Below are positions 16,635 to 24,791 of a DNA stretch of 64,000 nucleotides, piece after piece. The stretch's first letter is position 1. The number at the start of each line of letters is the position of its first letter. The DNA lies in NCBI GenBank assembly GCA_048500275.1, contig JASNYI010000003.1:1302001-1366000 (forward strand). Reading direction: 5' to 3'. The DNA is from UBA5066 sp048500275. GTDB lineage: Bacteria > Acidobacteriota > Thermoanaerobaculia > UBA5066. The notes under the pieces were generated by a model. It ran no database searches. It saw only the letters and a program-made list of their open reading frames with translations, and had not been told where the DNA came from. The position numbers and the translations under genes are program-made.

Positions 16635-19600
16635 TCACGGAGCGAGAAGCCCCAGGCCCTCCTTCGCCGCCTTCTCCCGGAACGCGGCGACGTCCTTCGC
16701 GAAGAACCCGTCGAGGTCCGAGAGGTACGCCTTCAGCTTTTCCTCGGCCTGCCGCAGCCTCTCGAGGTGCGTCGGGCTGGGCGGCGCCCAGGACGAGGCG
16801 AGGTTCCTCGCCGCCGTCTGGACGTCCTGGGCGATGCGCGTCCGTGCGGGGATTCCCGCCTCTTCGGGGGGAGTCCAGAGGAGGTTCTCCTTCTCCGTCA
16901 GCGCCTTCTTCAGCGCAGCGGCCTCCCTCGCGAGCGGCGAGTCGCCCGCCTTGCGCCGTTCGGCCGGGTCACGGAGCGCTTCGCCGCGTCTCCTCAGCCT
17001 CTCCTCGACGTCCGCCACGTCGTCGCGCGTCCGGCGAATCCGGATCGCGGCCTCGGCGGCCTTCTCCTCCAGCGCTCCCGCCCGTTCGATCGCCTCCCAC
17101 CTCCGGGCCCAGTCGGCCGCGTCGTTCTTCGAGCGCGGGTCGGCGAGGACCGTCACCTTCGCGCTCGCGGCCTGTTCCTTCCACCGGAACGTCACGGTGT
17201 ACTCGCCGGGCGGGACCTCCGGGCCGGAGAGCATCCCCTCGGGCAGCGGGTCCGCTTCGGCCGGGCGCGGGAAGCGGCGCCACGCGTCGCGCCCGAGGTC
17301 CCAGGCGACGCGGTTCAGGCCCTGCCGCGCCGGGGCGTCGAAGGCCCGGACGAGCTTCCCGGCCGCGTCCGTCACGCGGATCGAGACGCGCGGTCGCGAC
17401 GGGTCGGCGCCGTCCGCGCCGTCGCCCCCCCGCGGACCGCGTCCGCGGCGCGCGGCCGGCGGCTCCTCCTCGCCCGCCGGCGGGAGCCCCGGCGCGTTCA
17501 GCGAGAAGGTGAGGAGCGCCCCGTACGGGCGGTTCGCCCCTTCGAACTCGCCCGCCCCCGCCCCGGTCACACCGTCCTCCGGCGCGCGCCAGTGCTGGCG
17601 GGCCGGGGGCGGAGTGAAGACGTGGAGAGTCTTCCCGAGGGCCTCTTCCGTCAGCTCCCGGAGCGGCGTCAGGTCGTCGAGGATGAAGACCGCCCGCCCG
17701 TGCGTCCCGACGACGAGGTCCCCCTCCTTCTCCTGGATCGCCAGGTCCATCACCGACGCCGTCGGGATCGTCTTCGAGAGATGAAGCCAGCCCTTCCCGC
17801 CGTCGAGCGACGCGTAGAGCCCCGTTTCCGTCCCGAGGAAGAGGAGGTCCTTCTTCACGGGATCCTGGACGATCGCGAGGGCGTACCCCTTCACGGCCGG
17901 CGTCACGAGGCCCCTCCACGTCTTCCCGTAGTCGTCGGTCCGGTACGCGTACGGGGCGAAGTCGCCCCAGCGGTGGTTGTCGAGGACGGCGAAGGCCGTC
18001 CCGGCGTCGTGCCGCGACGGTTCGATCGCCGCCACGTGCGCGTTCCGCGGGGCGCCGGGCCCGAGCGCCTTCTCCACCGACGTCCACGTCGCGCCGCCGT
18101 CGCGCGTCACGTGGATCCGCCCGTCGTCCGACCCGGCCCAGATCGTCCCCTTCGCCACCGGGCTCGGTGCAAGGGTCACGAGCGTCGTGTAGTTCTCGGC
18201 CGCGGTCACGTCGAGCGTGAGGCCGCCGCTTTCGTCCTGCTTCTGCCACGCGGGATTGTTCGTCGTGAGGTCGGGGCTGACCGTCTCCCACGTCTCGCCC
18301 CGGTCCCTCGAGCGGTGGACGAACTGGCTCCCGAGCCAGACCGTCCCCGGCTCGAACGGATCGACCGCGAGCGCGGCGTTCCAGTTGAAGCGCAGCTTCG
18401 TCCCCGCGGGCGCCTGGGGCTTGGCGTCGCGGGCCTCGCCTGTGGCGAGGTCCCATCGCAACAGTCCGCCGCCCTGCCAGAGGGACCACCCCTTCGTCGC
18501 GTCCTCGGGGTCGGGAAGAGTCTCGAAACCGTCTCCCATCCCGACGCGCTTCCAGTGGTGCGCCTGGACGCCGCCCTGCTGCCACACCGTCGACGGCCCG
18601 CGCCACGAGTTGTTGTCCTGGAGGCCGCCGTAGACGTTGTAGGGCGTCTCTCCGTCGACGGCCACGTGGTAGTACTGCGCCAGGGGCAGCGTCCCGACGA
18701 AGCGGAACGTCTCGCCCCGGTCGCGGCTCTCGTAGAGCCCGCCGTCGTTGCCGAGGACCATCCGCCGCGGATCCTTCGGGTCGATCCAGAGCGCGTGGTG
18801 GTCGACGTGGACCTGCCGGCGCCCCGTCCCCCGGACGTTCTCGAAGGTCCGCCCGCCGTCGGTCGAGACCCTCAGCTGCGTGGCGAGCGAGTAGACGCGG
18901 TTCGGCTGGGCGGGGTCGACCCGGATGTCGGCGTAGTAGAAGGGGCGCGGGTTGACGGAGGGCGAGTCGTTCACGACCTCGAAGCGCCGCCCGCCGTTCT
19001 CGGAACGCAGGAGGACGCTCTTCTCCGCCTCCACGACCGCGTAGACGACCTCCGGGTGCCCCTCGCAGAAGGCGAGGCCGATCCGGCCGAGCGTCCCCTT
19101 CGGGACCCCCTCCTTCTCGCCCAGCTTCGTCCAGGTCTCGCCGCCGTCCCAGGTCACGTGGAGACCGGAGCCGGCGCCGCCGGAGCGAAAGGTGTGCGGC
19201 GTCCGGCGGAAGTCCCACATCGCGGCGACGAGGTGGTCGGGGTTCCCCGGGTCGAGCGCGAGGTCCCCGCAGCCGGTCGTGGCGTCGACGTAGAGGACCT
19301 TCTTCCAGCTCTTCCCCCCGTCGTCCGTCCGGAAGACGCCCCGCTCCTCCCCGTCGCCCCAGGCGGGGCCGACGGCGCAGGCCCAGACCGTCCTCGGGTC
19401 GCGCGGGTGGAGGAGGATCCTGTGGATCCGCTCCGACTTCTTCAGACCGACGTTCGCCCAGGTCTTCCCGCCGTCGCGGGTCAGGTAGACGCCGTCGCCG
19501 TGCGAGATGCTGTTGCGCAGGTTCCCCTCGCCCGTCCCGACCCAGACGACGTCTGGCGTCCGGGGGTCGACGGCCAGGGCGCCGATCGCGTGGACCGGCT

Positions 19601-19856
19601 GCTCGTCGAAGACCGGCTCGAACGTGAGGCCCCCGTTCGTCGACTTCCAGACGCCGCCCGAGGCCGCGCCCACCCAGAGGATCCGCGGGTCCCCGGCGAA
19701 GGCGTCGACGGCGGCGATCCGGCCGCTCATTCCCGCGGGCCCGATGCTCCGGGCCTTCAGCCCCTCGAGCCGGGCGGCGTCGACCGCCGCCGGCGCGGCG
19801 AGAGCCGGAAGGAGAAGGGTGGCGGCGAGCGATGCGTGAACGAGGCGAGCCTGCAT
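16635..19856 (-). CDS. VPS10/sortilin-like BNR-repeat protein (secreted)
   Basis: 1073 residues with a signal peptide (LAATLLLPALAAPAAVDA). Many Asp-box/BNR elements follow (KSTNGGLTF, TRDGGKTW, RTDDGGKSW, VTWDGGETW, ESRDRGETF, TRDGGATW), arranged as beta-propeller blades to about residue 700. A C-terminal region of about 350 residues has a beta domain (RVSIRVTDAAGKLVRAF...NRVAWDLGR) and a helical tail. Proteins of this length and layout are abundant in Acidobacteriota and often annotated as glycosyl hydrolases, but no glycosidase active site is evident. The likely role is binding or processing of extracellular polymer or peptide. It precedes the Memo gene on the same strand, 65 bp away. Confidence 0.85.
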   Translation of the reverse strand: MQARLVHASLAATLLLPALAAPAAVDAARLEGLKARSIGPAGMSGRIAAVDAFAGDPRILWVGAASGGVWKSTNGGLTFEPVFDEQPVHAIGALAVDPRTPDVVWVGTGEGNLRNSISHGDGVYLTRDGGKTWANVGLKKSERIHRILLHPRDPRTVWACAVGPAWGDGEERGVFRTDDGGKSWKKVLYVDATTGCGDLALDPGNPDHLVAAMWDFRRTPHTFRSGGAGSGLHVTWDGGETWTKLGEKEGVPKGTLGRIGLAFCEGHPEVVYAVVEAEKSVLLRSENGGRRFEVVNDSPSVNPRPFYYADIRVDPAQPNRVYSLATQLRVSTDGGRTFENVRGTGRRQVHVDHHALWIDPKDPRRMVLGNDGGLYESRDRGETFRFVGTLPLAQYYHVAVDGETPYNVYGGLQDNNSWRGPSTVWQQGGVQAHHWKRVGMGDGFETLPDPEDATKGWSLWQGGGLLRWDLATGEARDAKPQAPAGTKLRFNWNAALAVDPFEPGTVWLGSQFVHRSRDRGETWETVSPDLTTNNPAWQKQDESGGLTLDVTAAENYTTLVTLAPSPVAKGTIWAGSDDGRIHVTRDGGATWTSVEKALGPGAPRNAHVAAIEPSRHDAGTAFAVLDNHRWGDFAPYAYRTDDYGKTWRGLVTPAVKGYALAIVQDPVKKDLLFLGTETGLYASLDGGKGWLHLSKTIPTASVMDLAIQEKEGDLVVGTHGRAVFILDDLTPLRELTEEALGKTLHVFTPPPARQHWRAPEDGVTGAGAGEFEGANRPYGALLTFSLNAPGLPPAGEEEPPAARRGRGPRGGDGADGADPSRPRVSIRVTDAAGKLVRAFDAPARQGLNRVAWDLGRDAWRRFPRPAEADPLPEGMLSGPEVPPGEYTVTFRWKEQAASAKVTVLADPRSKNDAADWARRWEAIERAGALEEKAAEAAIRIRRTRDDVADVEERLRRRGEALRDPAERRKAGDSPLAREAAALKKALTEKENLLWTPPEEAGIPARTRIAQDVQTAARNLASSWAPPSPTHLERLRQAEEKLKAYLSDLDGFFAKDVAAFREKAAKEGLGLLAP

Positions 19857-19923
19857 GAGTCCTCCACGCCGGGGGCCGGCGCGGAGGACGTTAGCAGGAC
19901 CGCGGCCGGGCCGCGCGCCCGCT

Positions 19924-20511
19924 TCAGCTCGCCGGCGCGGCCTTGACGCGGGTGATCGACTCGATGACGACGGGGGTCACCGGCACGTCGCGCATCCCGT
20001 TCTTCACGCCCGTCGGGACGGCCTTGATCTTCTCCACGACGTCCATTCCCTGGACGACCTTCCCGAAGACGCAGTAGCCGATCCCTTCCCGCGAGCTGTC
20101 GCGGTAGTCGAGCGCGGCGTTGTCGTTCACGTTGACGAAGAACTGCGACGTCGCGCTGTTCGGGTCGCCGGTGCGGGCCATCGCCACCGTCCCGACCGTG
20201 TTCTTCAGCTTGTTGCCGGCCTCGTTGACGATCCCCGCCCGGGTCTCCTTGCGCTTCATCTCCTTGTCGAGGCCGCCCCCCTGGATCATGAAGCCGTCGA
20301 TGACGCGGTGGAACAGCGTGCCGGCGTAGAAGCCCTCGTCGACGTACTGGAGGACGTTCTTCACCGTCTCGGGCGCCTTGTCGGCGAAGAGCTCGATCGT
20401 GAAGCTCCCCATCGACGTCTTCACGACGACGGACGGGTTCGCGTTCTGGGCGGAGGCGGTGAACGCCGCGAGGAGCGGCAGGAGGAGGAGGATCGCGGTC
20501 AGCGTCTTCAT
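19924..20511 (-). CDS. Peptidyl-prolyl cis-trans isomerase, cyclophilin type (exported)
   Basis: 195 residues. A signal peptide (TLTAILLLLPLLAAFTASAQ) is followed by a single cyclophilin domain. Core segments are visible: ELFADKAPETVKNVLQYVDEGFY, TLFHRVIDGFMIQGG with the catalytic-arginine FHR motif, NSATSQFFVNV and YCVFGKVVQGMDVV. It catalyses proline isomerisation in extracytoplasmic protein folding. The VPS10-like gene lies 67 bp downstream on the same strand. It diverges from the secreted repeat-protein gene at 20715 across a gap that holds a G/C palindrome. Confidence 0.93.
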   Translation of the reverse strand: MKTLTAILLLLPLLAAFTASAQNANPSVVVKTSMGSFTIELFADKAPETVKNVLQYVDEGFYAGTLFHRVIDGFMIQGGGLDKEMKRKETRAGIVNEAGNKLKNTVGTVAMARTGDPNSATSQFFVNVNDNAALDYRDSSREGIGYCVFGKVVQGMDVVEKIKAVPTGVKNGMRDVPVTPVVIESITRVKAAPAS

Positions 20512-20590
20512 GGCCGGGGTTCTAGCACAGCAGACGCGCGCCGCCGCCCCGACGCCCCGTCCTCCAGCTCCTCCGTACCGCCGGCGTCCG

Positions 20591-20610
20591 CGCCCCCCCC
20601 GGGGGGGGCG
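20591..20610. repeat. C8G8 palindrome in divergent intergenic gap
   Basis: CGCCCCCCCCGGGGGGGGCG is a perfect 20 bp self-complementary run of eight C followed by eight G. It lies between the divergent cyclophilin and secreted-repeat genes. It could form a very stable hairpin with no loop or slip during replication. No T-tract follows, so it is not a standard intrinsic terminator. Confidence 0.5.
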
Positions 20611-20616
20611 GCCGGC

Positions 20617-20633
20617 TTGTGATAGCGTCTCAA
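20617..20633. promoter_or_regulatory. Possible operator, TTGtGA-N5-TCTCAA
   Basis: TTGTGATAGCGTCTCAA matches the TTGAGA-N5-TCTCAA dyad found twice at the TonB promoter (27223-27239 and 27255-27271) with one mismatch in the 12 arm bases and the same 5-base spacing. It lies 81 bp before the ATG of the secreted repeat protein. If real, it would put that gene under the same unidentified repressor; chance is not excluded. Confidence 0.3.
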
Positions 20634-20714
20634 CAAACAGTACCGTTCGGGGTCGGCTTTCTCCGGGGTCACGTCCGTCTCGCCGGTCACGGCATGGCCG
20701 GCCGGGAGGTTCCC

Positions 20715-23306
20715 ATGCGAGTCGTCGGTGTGACTGTCCAGGGCGCCCTCCTTCTCCTCTCGCTCACGGCGCGCACGGCCGACGCGGACCTCGTCCCGCG
20801 CAGCGCCCGGACCGACTGCGCGCTTCCGGCCCTCTCGATCGCCGCTCCCGCCCGGGCCCACGCGAGCCAGAGCGGGCTCTCGGCGAGCGTCCCTTCGAAC
20901 GCGGCCCGCGGCTACGTCTGGAAGGTGACGAACGGAGAGATCGACTTCGGGCAGGGGACGCACGCGATCCGCTTCCGCGTCGGCGAGGCCGGCCCGGCCA
21001 CCGTGGAGGTCTTCGAGCTCGACGAGACTCTCTGCGCCTCTCCCACGGCCCGGGCGTCGGTGGCCGTCGACCCCGTGCCGGACTGGTTCGCTCCTTCGAC
21101 GTTTCTCGTTCCGATCGTCCTCTCGTCCACCGGCGAGGCGGGTTCGTTCTTCACCTCCGAGCTCACCCTCACGAACCGAGGCACGACGCCCGCGACCGTG
21201 ACCTTCGCCTACACCGCCGCCTTCGGCGGGGGGAGCGGAACGGCGCAGGACGTGGTGCTCCCGGGCCGGCAGAAGGTGGTCTCGGACGCCATCGGTTATC
21301 TCCGCGACCGGGGCGTGCCTCTGCCGCTCTTCGGGAACCGGGGCGGCACGCTCCGGATCCGTTTCGACGGGCTCTCCGCTCCCGGGGCGGCCGCCGTCTC
21401 CGTCCGGACGACCACCCCTGCCGCAGGTGGCCGTGCGGGCCTCGCGTATCCCGGCTTCGCCCAGGGCGCGGCGCTGACACGCCCCGCCTGGATCTTCGGC
21501 CTGCGGCAGACCTCGGCCGACCGGTCCAACGTCGCCGTCCTCAACGCCGGCGGACCGGCGGACGGGCCGGTGACTCTACGGCTGACCGTTCACCCCGGCG
21601 ATCCCGTGGTCTCTCCGCCCCGGCCCCTCCCCGACGTGACGCTCCCTCCCGGCGGCTTCTACCAGGCCTCGGGCCTCCTGTCTCCCCTCGGGCTCTCGAG
21701 CGGCTTCGTGCGCGTCGAGCGGGTCGCGGGGCTCGCCCCGTACTTCGCCTATGGCGTCGTCAACGACAGCGCGAACTCCGACGGCTCCTTCGTCCCGCCC
21801 ATTCCGGAGGACTCGGGCGCGGCGGCGGCCGGCCTGACGCTCCCCGTCGCCGTCGAGACGGCGCGGTTCGAGAGCGAAGTCGTCCTCGCGAACGCCTCGC
21901 CCATCGCCAGGCGGCTGCGCCTCGCCTTCGTGGCCGATGCCGTCTCCGCTCCATCGAACGAGGCCGCCTGGGAGATCACGCTCGCGCCCTTCGAGCAGCG
22001 AGTCGTCCCCTCCTTCGTCGAGGCGCTCCGCTCGGCCGGCGTCCCCGGCGTGGGCCCGCGGGGGACCACCTTCGTCGGGCCCGTCTTCGTACGGCCGCTC
22101 GACGGCCGGGACGTCTCGGGCCTTTCCGTCTCCGCGCGGACCTCCTCGCCGGGTGGCGGCGGCCGGTTCGGCCTCTTCTACGCCGCGCTCCCCGACGTGA
22201 GGACCGCCACCCCCCAGGCCTGGCTCTTCGGCCTGAGGCAGAACGCCGAGGCGCGGACGAACCTCGCCCTCCTGAACCTCGGCGACCGCGACGACGCGGA
22301 CGCCCGCTTCACTGTCGAGCTCTTTGACGGGGCGACGGGCGCCCTCGCGCGGACGCTCGACGGGATCGTCCTGCCGCCCCGCCGCTTCCTGCAGATCGAT
22401 TCGATCCTCGCGAGCGGCGGGCCTCCGATCGTCAACGCCTACGCGCGCGTCACGCGCACCGGCAGCGCGAGCTCGTTCCAGGCCTACGCCGTCGTCAACG
22501 ACGGCGGCGTCCCCGGCGAGCGGACCGGCGACGGCGCGTTCGTCGCCGCGACGACCTTCTCCGGGAGGGCCCTTCTCCGCACGACGATCCGCACCCCGGA
22601 GGGATTCCGCGCGGCGCTCGAGGCGTTCCGCGACGACCTGGAGGCAAAGGGCGCCCGTCTCACCGCCGCGGGCCTCGAGATGCCCGCCGGGACGCCGATG
22701 GGGTTCTGGGTCCACGGCGGCGACTCGAGGGCCATGTCCGACACGCGCGGGGCCTTCGCGCTTCTCGACCTGCCCGGCGGGACTCTCGGAGAGATCCGCA
22801 GCCCGAGCGGCACGGTGAGGCAGACGTTTCCCCTCTCGAAAGCCCACGCCTCGGAGGCCTGGCCCGCCGAGCCGGTCGAGATCGCGGAGCTGTGGGACGG
22901 CCCCGTCGGGATGAACGAGGGCGAGGACGGCGGCGTCGACCTTGGCCCGGACGGAACCGTCCCCGAGGAGGGCGTCGTCTCAGGCGCTACGGCGGCCTCC
23001 GGGGGCGGCTCGTGCCACGCACCGCCGGAACCGGCTCCCGTCCGGCTTCCGCCCGGTCGCTTCGGGGGAGTCCCGGAAGGGGAGCGGACCAGTATCGCCG
23101 CGTCGTGGGGCGCCGATCCGGGCTTCACGCTCTTCAAGGACCCAATGGTCCTCGGGGTCTGTCCGGGCTCCGCGGGCTGCCAGAACGTGACGGCGTTCTG
23201 CCAGGCGGCTCCCGGATGCTGTCTCGACTACGACGGCCTCTGCGGGACGGGCCAGCGATGGTTCGGTTGTGCGCTCCGGTACGCCGTCTTCATAGGCTCC
23301 ACGTGA
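20715..23306 (+). CDS. Large secreted repeat protein, Cys-rich C-terminus, ended by in-frame TGA
   Basis: 863 residues from the ATG at 20715, which has GGGAGGT upstream and opens a signal peptide (VTVQGALLLLSLTARTADA). The body contains two long beta-rich repeats (about residues 115-365 and 370-620), each with an AW-FGLRQ-(8)-N-A-LN-G segment followed by LPP-F-Q. A Cys-rich stretch follows (GCQNVTAFC, GCCLDYDGLCG, RWFGC). Translation stops at a TGA (23304-23306), yet the same frame stays open to 24770 with protein-like content. The protein is therefore either truncated by a nonsense change or read through. Its function is unknown; it is probably cell-surface or extracellular. Confidence 0.75.
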   Translation: MRVVGVTVQGALLLLSLTARTADADLVPRSARTDCALPALSIAAPARAHASQSGLSASVPSNAARGYVWKVTNGEIDFGQGTHAIRFRVGEAGPATVEVFELDETLCASPTARASVAVDPVPDWFAPSTFLVPIVLSSTGEAGSFFTSELTLTNRGTTPATVTFAYTAAFGGGSGTAQDVVLPGRQKVVSDAIGYLRDRGVPLPLFGNRGGTLRIRFDGLSAPGAAAVSVRTTTPAAGGRAGLAYPGFAQGAALTRPAWIFGLRQTSADRSNVAVLNAGGPADGPVTLRLTVHPGDPVVSPPRPLPDVTLPPGGFYQASGLLSPLGLSSGFVRVERVAGLAPYFAYGVVNDSANSDGSFVPPIPEDSGAAAAGLTLPVAVETARFESEVVLANASPIARRLRLAFVADAVSAPSNEAAWEITLAPFEQRVVPSFVEALRSAGVPGVGPRGTTFVGPVFVRPLDGRDVSGLSVSARTSSPGGGGRFGLFYAALPDVRTATPQAWLFGLRQNAEARTNLALLNLGDRDDADARFTVELFDGATGALARTLDGIVLPPRRFLQIDSILASGGPPIVNAYARVTRTGSASSFQAYAVVNDGGVPGERTGDGAFVAATTFSGRALLRTTIRTPEGFRAALEAFRDDLEAKGARLTAAGLEMPAGTPMGFWVHGGDSRAMSDTRGAFALLDLPGGTLGEIRSPSGTVRQTFPLSKAHASEAWPAEPVEIAELWDGPVGMNEGEDGGVDLGPDGTVPEEGVVSGATAASGGGSCHAPPEPAPVRLPPGRFGGVPEGERTSIAASWGADPGFTLFKDPMVLGVCPGSAGCQNVTAFCQAAPGCCLDYDGLCGTGQRWFGCALRYAVFIGST

Positions 23307-23528
23307 GGGGACTGGACGGCAGCCGGGTGCTGCCACGACGAAGCCGCCATCAAGAACTTCCTCGCGAGCGAGCTCCCCGAGTCGCGAGGGCAGGGGTGTT
23401 TCCAGACGCACAAGGGCCGGCTCTGCCAGGACCTGGAGGGCCTCGTCCCCGTCACGAAGGCGACGCTGACGGGCCTCCAGCTGACGACCGGGACCGTCAT
23501 CCCGCGCCCCTCGCTGCTCGTCCCTTCC
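23304..23528 (+). other. In-frame TGA and coding-like continuation linking two reading frames
   Basis: After the TGA the same frame reads GDWTAAGCCHDEAAIKNFLA and carries on to the next open stretch with no further stop. It keeps the Cys-rich character (GCC, GCF, LCQ) and the codon bias of the surrounding gene. A perfect 6 bp hairpin (GGCAGC / GCTGCC, 23318-23334) with loop CGGGT lies 11 bases after the TGA. A single G-to-A change in TGG (Trp), a change in TGC or TGT (Cys), a sequencing error, or recoding would each explain the stop. Confidence 0.6.
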
Positions 23529-24770
23529 GTGGAGGTGATCGACGTTTCCTGTGGCGAGACTCGTGAGATCACGCTCTACAACAACACCTGCGCGAACGAG
23601 TCCGAGGTCTCTTTCAACGCTCTGCTGCCCCGGATCTCGTGGGGGATCACCTGCACGGCGGGCGGGACGCTCAGCCGCACCGGGACGATCGCCCACTGGG
23701 CCACGGGCGGCGCCCTCGGGTTTACCCACACGCCCTCGCTCACCCTCACGTACACGGCGCCGGCCAGCCTCCCGAGTTGCCTCCTCCAGCCGATCGACAT
23801 CGTGCGGGCCGAGGCCCGCGGCTTCACGCGCGATCTCCTCATCCGGGTGAGGTGCGGAGCCCCACCGCAGGACCCGGCCGAGACCCCGAGCCTCTCTCCC
23901 CCGGGCGGCACGACGATCGACACGGGCGGCTCGAGCGTCCCCGTCAAGGTCAACGCGTTCACCGGCACCGCCGGCGCCACGATCCGGATGACGACCGACG
24001 GCTCGGACCCGGGCCCGTCCTCGCCCGCCCGGAGCACGGTCGACCTCCCGAACAACCTCACGACGACGGAACACACGGTGGTCAAGGCGCGTGCGTTTCA
24101 CCCCGAGCGCGAGGCCAGCGGGGTCGCGCAGCAGACCTACGTCATCAAGGCCGCCACGCCCACGCTCTCGCCCGCGGGCGGGACCTACTCCGAGCCTCCC
24201 TTCGTCGCGATCACCTCCGCGACGCCCGCCGGCACCATCCGATACACGCTCGACGGAAGCGTCCCCACACCCTCGAGCCCGCGTTACGACGGCCCGTTCC
24301 AGGTCGACTGCGGGCAGGCGGTCACGGCGGCGGTCTTCAAGGACCGGGTCGTGAGGAGCGACCTGGTGCAGGGGACCTACTCGTGCACCCCTGGCCCCTC
24401 GGCGTGCAGCGATTTCGCCGGCTTCTTCGCCGCGGTCTTCACCGTCGACAGCGACCCGGGCGGCCACGCACCGTTCGTGGAGCTCTCGACCGCCACGCTG
24501 CAGGTCGGCGTGGCGGGCTCGACGCTCTCCGTCTCCGGCAACCACCCCTCGACCGTCTCAGGCACGGGCCCGCTCAACACGTCCACCTGCACCGGCTCGG
24601 CGACGGGCTTCGGCACGATCGCCGGCTTCCCGAACATCCGCTGCGACTACGAGAACGTCGTCCTCACCGCCGGCCAGGTCACCGGGATCTACACCTGCGG
24701 CGTCGGCGGCGGGCTTCCGGGGAACCAGCCGATCCGGTACCTGTTCAACGGGCCGCGGACGGGGCACTGA
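23529..24770 (+). CDS. C-terminal part of the secreted repeat protein (chitobiase/Fn3-like domains)
   Basis: 413 residues from the first GTG after the TGA, in the same frame as the gene at 20715. There is no Shine-Dalgarno sequence and no signal peptide here, so this is more likely the distal half of one long protein than a separate gene. Residues around 115-290 hold two copies of a chitobiase C-terminal/Fn3-associated repeat (TPSLSPPGG...IRMTTDGSDPGPSS and TPTLSPAGGTYSEP...IRYTLDGSVPTPSS). A final beta-rich segment with paired Cys follows. These domains usually act as spacers or sugar-binding modules in secreted proteins. It ends 21 bp before the convergent tex gene. Confidence 0.65.
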   Translation: MEVIDVSCGETREITLYNNTCANESEVSFNALLPRISWGITCTAGGTLSRTGTIAHWATGGALGFTHTPSLTLTYTAPASLPSCLLQPIDIVRAEARGFTRDLLIRVRCGAPPQDPAETPSLSPPGGTTIDTGGSSVPVKVNAFTGTAGATIRMTTDGSDPGPSSPARSTVDLPNNLTTTEHTVVKARAFHPEREASGVAQQTYVIKAATPTLSPAGGTYSEPPFVAITSATPAGTIRYTLDGSVPTPSSPRYDGPFQVDCGQAVTAAVFKDRVVRSDLVQGTYSCTPGPSACSDFAGFFAAVFTVDSDPGGHAPFVELSTATLQVGVAGSTLSVSGNHPSTVSGTGPLNTSTCTGSATGFGTIAGFPNIRCDYENVVLTAGQVTGIYTCGVGGGLPGNQPIRYLFNGPRTGH

Positions 24771-24791
24771 GGCTCCGCCCGCGGCGCCCGG

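Noticed and set aside
16635..19856. Glycoside hydrolase or sialidase
   Set aside because: Asp-box repeats are present, but the Arg triad and Tyr/Glu nucleophile of sialidases were not found; sortilin-like is a safer description.
23304..23340. Certain selenocysteine site
   Set aside because: Hairpins are common in such GC-rich DNA, no selenocysteine genes are visible, and TGG to TGA is a single change; kept only as a possibility.
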